Positions 1 to 7,337 of a stretch of DNA of 14,199 nt are shown here, piece after piece. Source of the stretch: an uncultured Bacteroidota bacterium. GTDB taxonomy: Bacteria; Bacteroidota; Bacteroidia; B-17B0; Aurantibacillaceae. Location of the stretch: contig CALMNJ010000203.1 of NCBI GenBank assembly GCA_937868675.1, positions 1 through 14,199 on the forward strand, read 5' to 3'. The notes under the pieces are model-generated. The model had not been told where the DNA came from. It saw nothing but the letters and a program-made list of their open reading frames with translations, and made no database searches. The position numbers were made by a program, and so were the translations under genes. Within the stretch, counting starts at the first letter, position 1, and each line of letters opens with the position of its first letter.

Positions 1-72
1 TTGTTCGGCTTGTTTATAATACACAGCGTTGTTGGTGGCATCCATAACCAATTCTTGCGAGCCACTGTATTC
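1..72 (-). pseudogene. Continuation of the propeller gene beyond an in-frame TAA
   Basis: Directly after the TAA at 73-75 the same frame is open for 24 codons to the window edge and reads EYSG, then SQELVMDATNNAVYYK. This is what one expects after the preceding NLPNVNHRRIL in BNR/sortilin-like proteins, where the chain carries on through another strand ending in VYYK. The register does not change, so the simplest reading is a single-base nonsense change (for example GAA to TAA) inside a longer gene. The downstream part would probably include the rest of the propeller and any C-terminal sorting domain. A sequencing or assembly error, or a true short form, cannot be excluded. Confidence 0.6.
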
Positions 73-1878
73 TTATGTAAGTATCCGGCGGTGATTTACA
101 TTCGGCAGATTGTATGTAACCGTCGCCCAGGTAAGCCCTCCATCCTGTGAGCGATAAATGGCGTTGTTTTTATGCACATAAACAATATTGGCGTTATTGG
201 CCATGGCAACAATGCTTCCAATATTGGCATTGCCCCCTGGCATGGTAATGGCTGTGAATACTGGATTTTGTGAAAGTGCATTGGTACATATATAAAAACC
301 GCCTGTATTTACAAGCACATACAGCCTGTTTGGATTGGCAATACAACTGTGCATTGCCGTTATAGTTTGGCTGAAGTTGCTGATTTGTGTCCAGGTGGGC
401 GAAGCGCTGGCAATATCCATACTGCGATATACTTCGGTATATCCCATAAAGGCAAGATTGTTATTGGTGTGGTTAAATGCAAAATAGTTCCAGTTGGCTG
501 TCGGCAAATTGTAGGCAGCATTCGCACCGGTATGATTAAGCTGCCGGTTTGTGCCGTCTATATAAATATTGCCATTGTAATCAAACTGCCGCTTTGCGTA
601 ATCATCCCCACCGCTGATGGTGAACCAACCGTTGGCATTACCGTAAAGCCTGGCATTATCCTGGGTACCAATACTTACAAAATCACTTTGCACAGGGCTG
701 CTTACACCGGTTTCGTTACCAATCTCAAAGGCGTAAATACCATTGCTTTTTGGTGTCCAGCTGTTACCGCCATCGCTGCTAAGCCAAACACCGCCATCGT
801 TGCAGCTGTAAAGTTTTGTGGCATCATAGGGCGATTGTCCAACCTGATGCATATCGGTGTGAACCGTGCTGGCCCAGAACGTGAGCATGCTCCAGGTAGC
901 ACCACTATCGGCCGAGAACCATGTGTTATGCGCCTGTAGCCATACTTTGGCGGGATTGATGGCATCTACGGCAATACTATTATTGTAATTGCCCTGCCCG
1001 CCTGCGGTAACCGTGTTGGAATAAAAAGTGAGGTACGGTGAGCCGCCAGGTTTTTTAAGAATGAAATTCAATCCAAGGTCATTCGATTTATGCACCATGC
1101 CACCATCGCTGATTAATTCAAAGTACACCACATTCGTATTTGAAGGTGTAACGCCAATGCGTGCGCCGGCTTGTGTTTGCGCGGTTGGGGTGGCAATGCC
1201 GCTGGTGATCTGCGTCCAGGTTGAACCAAAATCGGTAGAGCGAAGAAATTTTGAACTCACTTCGTTGGTGCAGGCAAAAATAGTTTGTGAGTTTACCGCT
1301 GCGCTTGACTTCATGTCGCAAAAAGCAAGTGTGGTGGCCGTTGTGGCTGCCCAGCTTACGCCACCATTGCTTGATTTGTAAATGCCCTTATTTGTTGCAG
1401 CGAGATACTCGAGTGAATTGGCTGGGTTTTGTATAATTTCAATCACAAGACAATTTACCAGCGATGTCGCAGCAAAACTCTGACCTCCGTTACTGGAATA
1501 ATAAATGCCCTGCCCGTTGGAGTAATAGTTTGGATCGCCGGTACCCAGCCAAATATTCTGGTCGTTGGTGTAATCAACGCAAACCGCCGCGCAGTTCATG
1601 TTCAGTGTTTCGGTTCCCGGCGCCACTGTCCAGCTCGCAGCTGCATTATTGGTGAGAAAAAGTCCGCCCTGAGAGGTAATGGCATAAAATTTAGACGGGT
1701 TGGAGGCATGAAATTTCATTTGTGAAATGCGGGTCATGCCGTTAATTTGTCCAACCAGGTTGGTCGGGAAATTTGTTCCGGAAGGAACAGGTGTCCAGTT
1801 GGCAAGCTGCGCTAGCAGACCTGTTGAGGCAATACAAGCAAAAATAAAACTAAAACACCTGTTGTAATTTTTCGTCAT
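73..1878 (-). CDS. Secreted Asp-box (BNR/sortilin-like) beta-propeller protein, probably interrupted
   Basis: This reads as a 601-residue exported protein. Residues 1 to about 23 form a signal peptide (hydrophobic FSFIFACIASTGLLA, likely cut near AQ). The rest carries repeated Asp-box motifs of the S-x-D-x-G-x-T-W type: SSNGGQSF (about 128-135), SSNGGVSW (169-176), STDFGSTW (214-221), SADSGATW (322-329), SSDGGNSW (367-374) and SQDGGLTW (577-584). This is the signature of BNR/sortilin (VPS10)-type beta-propellers, common in large secreted Bacteroidota proteins that often end in a type IX secretion sorting domain. No such domain is seen, because the frame stops at TAA 73-75. The ATG at 1876-1878 follows an AAGGAAAGG Shine-Dalgarno-like stretch. 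It lies 9 bp after a small secreted protein gene, so they are probably co-transcribed. Sialidase catalytic residues were not identified, so no enzymatic role is claimed. The fold is fairly sure; the function is unknown. Confidence 0.8.
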   Translation of the reverse strand: MTKNYNRCFSFIFACIASTGLLAQLANWTPVPSGTNFPTNLVGQINGMTRISQMKFHASNPSKFYAITSQGGLFLTNNAAASWTVAPGTETLNMNCAAVCVDYTNDQNIWLGTGDPNYYSNGQGIYYSSNGGQSFAATSLVNCLVIEIIQNPANSLEYLAATNKGIYKSSNGGVSWAATTATTLAFCDMKSSAAVNSQTIFACTNEVSSKFLRSTDFGSTWTQITSGIATPTAQTQAGARIGVTPSNTNVVYFELISDGGMVHKSNDLGLNFILKKPGGSPYLTFYSNTVTAGGQGNYNNSIAVDAINPAKVWLQAHNTWFSADSGATWSMLTFWASTVHTDMHQVGQSPYDATKLYSCNDGGVWLSSDGGNSWTPKSNGIYAFEIGNETGVSSPVQSDFVSIGTQDNARLYGNANGWFTISGGDDYAKRQFDYNGNIYIDGTNRQLNHTGANAAYNLPTANWNYFAFNHTNNNLAFMGYTEVYRSMDIASASPTWTQISNFSQTITAMHSCIANPNRLYVLVNTGGFYICTNALSQNPVFTAITMPGGNANIGSIVAMANNANIVYVHKNNAIYRSQDGGLTWATVTYNLPNVNHRRILT

Positions 1879-1887
1879 ACCTTTCCT

Positions 1888-2382
1888 TTATTTACCGTTC
1901 CTTTTTTCAATCTCTCTGAGTTCCTGAGCCTGTCTGTCAATTATTTGCTGCCTTTCGGCCGGCTGAATAATCGTCCCATCTTGTCTCAGCCAGGGTTTCA
2001 CATCTTGCATCCAACCCTTAAAGGCCCGCACTTCGGCTGCATACCGGTTCGATTCCTCCAGTTTTTTTGCAGAGGCGTGTTTTCGTTCCCGTTCGCGCTC
2101 CTTTTCGCTTTCTCCTTCTTTTACAAGGCCAACTTCCTTTTCAAAGGTTTCCTGAGCCATTCCCTCCATGGGTTCCTGTGGCAGTACACGCGATTTCCAG
2201 AAATCACGAAACGCTTTGATAGTGGTGTAATAGTTTGCCTCGGGATCGTTCATCATCGCAATCCATACCGGTTCCTTTTTGAATTTTTTAGGATTGTATT
2301 TTTCCGTAACGGTTTGGGCGGTTAGCAGGCTGCTGACACATAATAGCGTAATGGCAACCAGGGCCTTTGATGATAAATTCAT
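1888..2382 (-). CDS. Small secreted, highly charged hypothetical protein
   Basis: A 164-residue protein of no recognised family. Residues 1-22 form a signal peptide (hydrophobic ALVAITLLCVSSLLTA, likely cut before Q23), so it should be exported to the periplasm or cell surface. The mature part has an aromatic stretch (PVWIAMMNDPEANYY followed by FRDFW, about 39-62). A central charged segment at about 88-113 contains an ERERER run and is likely helical, and a Gln/Glu/Arg-rich C-terminal helix follows. It lies 57 bp after gldH and 9 bp before the Asp-box propeller gene on the same strand. Together with both being exported, this suggests that the two products are made together and may act together; that is inference from context. 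No catalytic motif is visible. Confidence 0.75.
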   Translation of the reverse strand: MNLSSKALVAITLLCVSSLLTAQTVTEKYNPKKFKKEPVWIAMMNDPEANYYTTIKAFRDFWKSRVLPQEPMEGMAQETFEKEVGLVKEGESEKERERERKHASAKKLEESNRYAAEVRAFKGWMQDVKPWLRQDGTIIQPAERQQIIDRQAQELREIEKRNGK

Positions 2383-2439
2383 AATCTATAAACAAAACGG
2401 CCGGTACAGAGTTCAGCTTAAGCCCACCGACACCTAAGG

Positions 2440-2910
2440 CTATTTACTTTTTTCTATTTCAAATCCAAAATCCATCATCATTGGCAAAGGATCAACACGC
2501 ATGGCTTGTTCGAACTCGAATTTATATTTTCCAGCGAGCGGAAATCTTACATTTTTTTTGATGGGAACCTTGTAGTCAAAAATATCTCCGGCACCGCTGC
2601 CAAACCATTCTCCTTTATCGCTGGCCAGCACCACCTCCATCGTATCACGGGTTATTTTGCCATCAGGATATGTTGTGGTTACAAACAAAAACAGATTATT
2701 GAAAGGATACGACTCAGCATGACGCACCATAAGCGAAATATTATTGAAGTTCTGGGTATCGGCAATGTCTAGGTCAAAAACTGCCTTATCCTTTGCATGC
2801 CATTCACTTTCACCAAACGTGTGATATTTGCTGTAAACAATTTTTCCGCTGCAGGCAGCAAGACAAATCATTGCCAACGAAATAAACAATATGATTTTAA
2901 TTTTTGTCAT
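2440..2910 (-). CDS. gldH: Gliding motility lipoprotein GldH
   Basis: A 156-residue lipoprotein of the GldH family. In Flavobacterium johnsoniae this is one of the Gld proteins needed for gliding; its biochemical role is not known. The N-terminus is a lipoprotein signal with lipobox L17-A18-A19-C20, so the mature protein should be lipid-anchored at Cys20. The body has the family's look: a KAVFDLDI segment, RHAESYPFNNLFLFV and a C-terminal GKYKFEFEQAMRVDPL stretch. Length fits the family. The ATG at 2908-2910 lies inside the end of the upstream ricT-like gene (14 bp overlap), so the two are probably translationally coupled. The PSP1/RicT-gldH order is familiar from Bacteroidota. Its presence hints that the organism has, or descends from, a gliding/type IX secretion lineage. 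Confidence 0.88.
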   Translation of the reverse strand: MTKIKIILFISLAMICLAACSGKIVYSKYHTFGESEWHAKDKAVFDLDIADTQNFNNISLMVRHAESYPFNNLFLFVTTTYPDGKITRDTMEVVLASDKGEWFGSGAGDIFDYKVPIKKNVRFPLAGKYKFEFEQAMRVDPLPMMMDFGFEIEKSK

Positions 2911-4246
2911 TGCTATTGCCGTTGTTTCTGGGCTGGCCCTGACCCTTATTTCCCTGCCGTTTGTTGCGGTTGTTGTTTTGCTGAGGATTACCCGTCAGTT
3001 TCGGTTTTTGCTGAGCATTGGTCTGGGACTGATTTGGGTTTTTCTGTTCGGGTCTGTTTTTTTGTTGCGGTGGTTTATTCCCCTGAGGCTTTTGTTGTGG
3101 ACGCTTCCCGTCGCGATTGCGGTTTTTGTTGCGGCCACCCCCACCCTTTTTGTCAAAACGGGTCAGACTATCTTGTCCCACCGGGTTTTCAAACAATGGC
3201 TCTACAACGTGTGCTTTTTCAGGCTTTAAGGCCACGGCAATGAGCTCTTCCGGCATTTCGCCTTTTGCATTGTCGGACAGAATACTGTGAACCGAATCCA
3301 CATTCAGAGGGATAAGCACCCCAGGCTCGTTGCGGTAACTAAACCACATCATCCGCCTGAAGATGTCAATTTTTTGTAAAAAAGCGTCTCCCTTTTTGGT
3401 CAGCAATTTTTTTCCTTCCATGTCGGGAAAATCACGCAGGGCTTCCATGTAGCTGTCTAATTCATAGTTGAGACAGCATTTTAGTTTACCGCACTGACCG
3501 GCCAGCTTTAGCGGATTGAGCGAAAGCTGCTGGTAGCGTGCAGCGCTGGTATTTACAGTTCTGAAATCGGTAAGCCAGCTGCTACAGCAAAGTTCGCGCC
3601 CACACGAGCCAATGCCTCCAAGCCTCGACGCCTCTTGTCGCGCTCCTATCTGCCTCATTTCAATGCGTACCCTGAATTCTTCGGCAAGCACTTTTATCAG
3701 TTCACGGAAATCAACGCGCGCCTCGGCGGTATAATAAAAAATTGCTTTCGATTTGTCGCCCTGGTATTCCACGTCGCTCAGCTTCATATTCAGGCCAAGG
3801 TTAAGCGCAATGGTGCGGGCCCTGTACATGGTACTCACCTCCAGCGACTGAGCTTCACGCCATTTGTCTATGTCGTTTTGCTTGGCTTTACGGTACACCT
3901 TTTTTATTTCTTCGCTGTCAAAATTGGCGCCACGTTTTTTCATTTGCAGGCGCACCAGCTCTCCGGTTAGGGTAATGGTACCTATATCGTGTCCGGAATT
4001 GGCCTCCACCGCCACGGTGTCGCCAATATTCAGCGCCAGATTATTTACATTCCTGAAAAATTCTTTGCGAGAGTTCTTAAACCTGACTTCTACCATATCG
4101 AATGGCTTTTGTCCGGCAGGCATGCTCATGTTGCCTAGCCAGTCAAACACCGTAAGCTTGTTGCATGCGCCCGTTGTGCCACAGGCGCCGTTATTATTGC
4201 ACCCGCCTGGCAAACTGCCTGTTCCGCATCCGCTTCCACATCCCAT
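2897..4246 (-). CDS. ricT: PSP1 / RicT (YaaT)-family protein with Cys-rich N-terminus and low-complexity tail
   Basis: A 449-residue cytoplasmic protein with a PSP1 C-terminal domain, the family of Bacillus subtilis RicT (YaaT). RicT works with RicA and RicF, binds iron-sulfur clusters and affects RNA processing. The core at about 45-300 contains the family cysteines C215, C220, C221, C252, C257 and C258 in GSCGRELCC and QCGKLKCC contexts, the likely cluster ligands. Two parts stand out. The first 28 residues carry five more cysteines (3, 7, 16, 22, 28) in a Gly/Asn-rich stretch. Residues 366-449 form a tail made almost only of N, Q, K, G, P and R. The start at 4246 is the first ATG after a divergent intergenic region with a candidate promoter. 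The gene leads the minus-strand run into gldH. RicA and RicF homologues are not in the window, so the Bacteroidota role may differ from that in Bacillus. Confidence 0.85.
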   Translation of the reverse strand: MGCGSGCGTGSLPGGCNNNGACGTTGACNKLTVFDWLGNMSMPAGQKPFDMVEVRFKNSRKEFFRNVNNLALNIGDTVAVEANSGHDIGTITLTGELVRLQMKKRGANFDSEEIKKVYRKAKQNDIDKWREAQSLEVSTMYRARTIALNLGLNMKLSDVEYQGDKSKAIFYYTAEARVDFRELIKVLAEEFRVRIEMRQIGARQEASRLGGIGSCGRELCCSSWLTDFRTVNTSAARYQQLSLNPLKLAGQCGKLKCCLNYELDSYMEALRDFPDMEGKKLLTKKGDAFLQKIDIFRRMMWFSYRNEPGVLIPLNVDSVHSILSDNAKGEMPEELIAVALKPEKAHVVEPLFENPVGQDSLTRFDKKGGGGRNKNRNRDGKRPQQKPQGNKPPQQKNRPEQKNPNQSQTNAQQKPKLTGNPQQNNNRNKRQGNKGQGQPRNNGNSNDKN

Positions 4247-4295
4247 AGTACTAAAATGTATAAGGTTTAAAGATACGTACTTTGGATTTGTCAGA

Positions 4296-4303
4296 CAAAC
4301 GTA
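4296..4303 (-). promoter_or_regulatory. Candidate -7 element for ricT-gldH unit
   Basis: On the minus strand this reads TACGTTTG, a full match to the Bacteroidota -7 consensus TAnnTTTG, about 50 bp before the ricT start codon. A TTG lies 14 bp upstream at 4318-4320, closer than the usual -33 spacing, so the -33 part is doubtful. Confidence 0.45.
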
Positions 4304-4400
4304 TAAAAGGCTTAATACAACACTCCACCATTAAACCGCTCCCGGAAACCACCCGCATTTTGCATGGCTCCAAACACACATTAATTCACGGTTCCAGAGA

Positions 4401-4408
4401 TATTTTTG
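4401..4408 (+). promoter_or_regulatory. Candidate -7 element for lpxC-fabZ unit
   Basis: TATTTTTG matches the Bacteroidota -7 consensus TAnnTTTG and would give a leader of about 30 bases before the ATG at 4445. No good -33 TTG is seen; the closest is a TTA at 4381-4383 with 17 bp spacing. A second, weaker octamer (TAGCTTTA, 4418-4425) lies nearer the start. Confidence 0.45.
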
Positions 4409-4444
4409 TTAAATTAGTAGCTTTACTAAATCACTCACATAAGC

Positions 4445-5881
4445 ATGAGTCATAAACAATGCACCATCAAAAAGCCCGTTTCGGTTTCAGGCGTCGGGCT
4501 TCACACAGGGCGCCCTGTAACCCTTACGTTTAATCCCGCCCCTGAAAACCACTGGTTTAAATTTCAGCGCACCGATATGGAAGGACACCCTATTGTGGAA
4601 GCGGATGTGGATAATGTGGTTGACACCTCGCGCGGCACCACACTCGAAAAGAATGGCGCACGTGTGCACACTACCGAACATGTGCTGGCGGCACTGATGG
4701 GCCTGGGCATAGATAATTGTCTGATTCAGATAACAGGGCCTGAAATGCCCATAATGGACGGAAGTTCGGCACAATTTATTGAAATACTTGAGCAGGCCGG
4801 CATTCAGGAACAACAGGCCGACCGTGAGTATTTTGAACTCACACAGAATTTAACATACGAGGATCCGGTAAAAAAAGTGGAAATGCTGGCTGTGCCGCAG
4901 GACGATTACCGCGTAACCGTAATGGTTGACTACGGCAGTGAAGTGCTTGGAACACAGCATGCCTCAATGTACAACCTGCGTGAATTCAAAAGCCAGATAG
5001 CCCCCTGCCGCACATTTGTGTTTTTGCGCGAACTGGAAGCCCTGCTTCAGCACAACCTGATTAAAGGTGGTGATCTTGATAATGCCATTGTTCTGGTTGA
5101 TAGTGAACTGCCGGAAGAAAAACTCAACCATTTACGTAAGGTATTCAACAAGCCTAATGTGGAAGTGAAAGGCCGCGGGGTACTCAACAATACCAAACTT
5201 CATTTTTACAACGAGCCCGCGCGCCACAAGTTGCTTGATATTGTTGGCGATCTGGCGCTGGTAGGAAAACCATTGAAGATTCATGTACTGGCAGCCAGGC
5301 CCGGCCACGCCGGCAATGTGGCTTTTGCCAAAAAAATAAAAGACCTGATAAAGGAAGAGCAGATGCGCAAAAAGAGGAATATTTACGAGCCATACAACCT
5401 CAACAAAACGCCGCTCTACGATGTTAATCAGATCCAGAAAATATTGCCGCACCGCCAGCCCTTCCTGTTTGTTGACAAAATCATGGAGATTAGCGAAGAG
5501 GGTATTATAGGCGTAAAGAATGTGAGTATGAACGAGGATTTTTTCAGAGGCCACTTTCCGGATGCCCCGGTGTTTCCGGGGGTTTTACAGATAGAAGCCA
5601 TGGCGCAGGTAGGCGGTATTTTTGCCCTCAGCAAAGTGCCTGATCCGGAAAATTATCTGACCTTTTTCATGAGCATTGATAAGGTAAAATTCAAAAATCA
5701 GGTAATACCTGGCGACACCATTGTGTTTAAACTTTCTCTGGTAACACCCATCCGGCGAGGCATCGTACACATGCGTGGCGAAGCATTTGTGCGCGAAAAA
5801 CAGGTGATGGAAGCCGAAATGATGGCTTTATTATCAAAGGTAAAAGGAAAAGACGTAAAACAAACCGCCGAAGCCGTTTAA
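4445..5881 (+). CDS. lpxC/fabZ: Bifunctional LpxC-FabZ fusion (UDP-3-O-acyl-GlcNAc deacetylase / 3-hydroxyacyl-ACP dehydratase)
   Basis: A 478-residue fusion of two enzymes that both draw on the 3-hydroxyacyl-ACP pool. Residues 1 to about 305 are LpxC, the zinc-dependent deacetylase that commits the cell to lipid A synthesis. Visible are SVSGVGLHTG (13-22), the zinc ligands H79 (TTEHVLAAL), H261 and D265 (HKLLD), catalytic E78, and H288 in RPGHAGN. Residues about 325-470 are FabZ, which dehydrates 3-hydroxyacyl-ACP in fatty acid elongation, with HRQPFLFVDKI, catalytic H370 in GHFPDAPVFPG and E384 in QIEAMAQ. All key residues of both halves are present and the frame is continuous, so both activities should be intact. 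The fusion is known in Bacteroidota. lpxA starts 1 bp after the stop, so the operon covers two successive early lipid A steps in the cytoplasm. Confidence 0.96.
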   Translation: MSHKQCTIKKPVSVSGVGLHTGRPVTLTFNPAPENHWFKFQRTDMEGHPIVEADVDNVVDTSRGTTLEKNGARVHTTEHVLAALMGLGIDNCLIQITGPEMPIMDGSSAQFIEILEQAGIQEQQADREYFELTQNLTYEDPVKKVEMLAVPQDDYRVTVMVDYGSEVLGTQHASMYNLREFKSQIAPCRTFVFLRELEALLQHNLIKGGDLDNAIVLVDSELPEEKLNHLRKVFNKPNVEVKGRGVLNNTKLHFYNEPARHKLLDIVGDLALVGKPLKIHVLAARPGHAGNVAFAKKIKDLIKEEQMRKKRNIYEPYNLNKTPLYDVNQIQKILPHRQPFLFVDKIMEISEEGIIGVKNVSMNEDFFRGHFPDAPVFPGVLQIEAMAQVGGIFALSKVPDPENYLTFFMSIDKVKFKNQVIPGDTIVFKLSLVTPIRRGIVHMRGEAFVREKQVMEAEMMALLSKVKGKDVKQTAEAV

Positions 5882-5882
5882 C

Positions 5883-6656
5883 ATGATCTCACCCTTAGCA
5901 AACATTAGCCCCAAAGCCCGCATTGGCAGCAATGTTACAATCGAAGCGTTTGCAACAATATACGAAGATGTTGAAATCGGAGATAACTGCCACATTCATC
6001 CAAATGCAGTTATATATCCCGACACGGTGATTGGAAGCGGGTGCCGCATTTTTCCGGGAGCGGTGATTGGTGTGGTAAATCAGGACCTTAAGTACAAAGG
6101 TGAAAAATCGAAAACAATTATTGGCAACAACACCACCATTCGCGAATACGCTACCATACACAAAGGCACCGCTGACCGCATGCTTACCAAGGTAGGCGAC
6201 AATTGCCTTATTATGTGCTACACACACCTGGGGCACGATTGCTGGCTTGGCAACAACGTAATTATTGCCAACAACGGCTCACTGGCGGGTCATATTACTG
6301 TAGAAGATTTTGTGGTAATTGAAGGCGTGGTGGCCGCCCAGCAGTTTGTCACTATTGGTGCCCACTCGTTTGTGGCCGGTGCATCGCTGGTGCGCAAAAG
6401 CATACCGCCTTATATCCGCGTGGCCCGCGAACCCCTGCAGTTTATTGGTGTAAATACCATTGGTTTGTCGCGCAGGGGCTTCGATAAGGAGGCAATCAAA
6501 CAAATAGAAGACATTTACCGCATTATTTTTGTGCGCGGCCACAACATCAGCAACGCCCTCGAAATAGTTGAAAGTGAAATGCCCGACACAAATTTCCGCC
6601 GCGAAATCGTGGAGTTTATCCGCAACCAGCCCGATGGCATTGTGCGCGGCATCTGA
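5883..6656 (+). CDS. lpxA: UDP-N-acetylglucosamine O-acyltransferase LpxA
   Basis: A 257-residue cytoplasmic acyltransferase that moves a 3-hydroxyacyl chain from ACP to UDP-GlcNAc, the first step of lipid A synthesis. Residues 1 to about 185 show the left-handed beta-helix hexapeptide repeats (I-G-x-N patterns), followed by a helical C-terminus (GLSRRGF onward). By alignment with E. coli LpxA, catalytic H125 is H118 (GHDC), H122 is H115, H144 is H137 and R204 is R197. G173, which lets E. coli take a 14-carbon chain, is G166. E. coli H160 is replaced by Q153. Length matches the family (262 in E. coli). The start lies 1 bp after the lpxC-fabZ stop, so translation is probably coupled. Confidence 0.96.
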   Translation: MISPLANISPKARIGSNVTIEAFATIYEDVEIGDNCHIHPNAVIYPDTVIGSGCRIFPGAVIGVVNQDLKYKGEKSKTIIGNNTTIREYATIHKGTADRMLTKVGDNCLIMCYTHLGHDCWLGNNVIIANNGSLAGHITVEDFVVIEGVVAAQQFVTIGAHSFVAGASLVRKSIPPYIRVAREPLQFIGVNTIGLSRRGFDKEAIKQIEDIYRIIFVRGHNISNALEIVESEMPDTNFRREIVEFIRNQPDGIVRGI

Positions 6657-6662
6657 TACAGC

Positions 6663-7301
6663 GTGACATCCATTACCATAAATAATCTCGGCAAAAAATT
6701 CGGTAGGGAGTGGATCTTCAGGCAACTTACTGAGGAAATAAAACCAGATGATAAATTAGTGATACTTGGCGGCAATGGTTCCGGCAAGTCCACCCTCCTC
6801 CAAATAATCAGTGGTTTTGTTACTCCCAACGAAGGGGAAGTGATTTTTAAATCCGGCGAAATAAAAATAACACAGGAAGAAATAAAAAACCATGTTTCTC
6901 TGGCCTCGCCTTATTTACAACTCATTGATGATTTTACACTGTCCGAAATGCTGGAACATGCAGCCATATTCAAGCCCTTTTTAAATTCGATGGCTGTTGC
7001 CGAAATTATTTCTGTTTTAGAGCTCGATCGCGCCTCAGAAAAATTTCTCAGGCAATTCTCCAGTGGCATGAAACAGCGCGTAAAACTTGGTATGGCCATA
7101 CTTGCAGAGGCGCCGGTACTGTTACTTGACGAACCTGCGTCAAACCTGGACAGGGCTGCGATTGACTGGTATAAAAAAATGATTCAAACCTATGCAACAA
7201 ACAAAACCATACTTGTTTGTTCGAACGCCATTACGGACGAGTACTTTTTTTGTGCCCGCGAACTAAACGTGATGAATTATAAACAGTCTTCAAAGTCCTG
7301 A
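6663..7301 (+). CDS. ABC-type ATPase with divergent Q- and H-loops
   Basis: A 212-residue single-domain ABC ATPase. Walker A is GGNGSGKST (36-44), the signature is the atypical FSSGMKQR (132-139), and Walker B is VLLLDEP (152-158) with catalytic E157. Two conserved positions differ: the Q-loop glutamine appears to be serine (LASPY, about 80-84), and the H-loop histidine is N188 in LVCSN. The start is a GTG, 6 bp after lpxA; it gives the N-terminus (SITINNLGKKF) normal for such proteins, and no closer ATG exists. No permease is adjacent, so any membrane partner is encoded elsewhere. The operon position suggests an envelope-related job such as lipid or LPS handling, but that is only inference; small ATPases of this type are also compared with the CcmA family. 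Substrate unknown. Confidence 0.88.
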   Translation: MTSITINNLGKKFGREWIFRQLTEEIKPDDKLVILGGNGSGKSTLLQIISGFVTPNEGEVIFKSGEIKITQEEIKNHVSLASPYLQLIDDFTLSEMLEHAAIFKPFLNSMAVAEIISVLELDRASEKFLRQFSSGMKQRVKLGMAILAEAPVLLLDEPASNLDRAAIDWYKKMIQTYATNKTILVCSNAITDEYFFCARELNVMNYKQSSKS

Positions 7302-7337
7302 AACAACGAGTAGGTATTTCGGCCCACCGGCCCTGAA

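Noticed and set aside
349..939. Plus-strand open frame of 196 codons within the propeller gene
   Set aside because: No family resemblance; it is a shadow of the Asp-box gene, whose repeats are visible on the minus strand.
2891..3229. Plus-strand open frame coding a very hydrophobic, membrane-like 112-residue product
   Set aside because: It is the antisense of the N/Q/K-rich tail of ricT; Asn/Gln/Lys codons read backwards give Val, Leu and Phe. The minus-strand frame is clearly the real gene.
7302..7337. Possible bidirectional terminator between the convergent ABC and DUF4249 genes (GGCC-CACC-GGCC, 7321-7332)
   Set aside because: Only a 4-bp stem with no clear T run; too weak to call.
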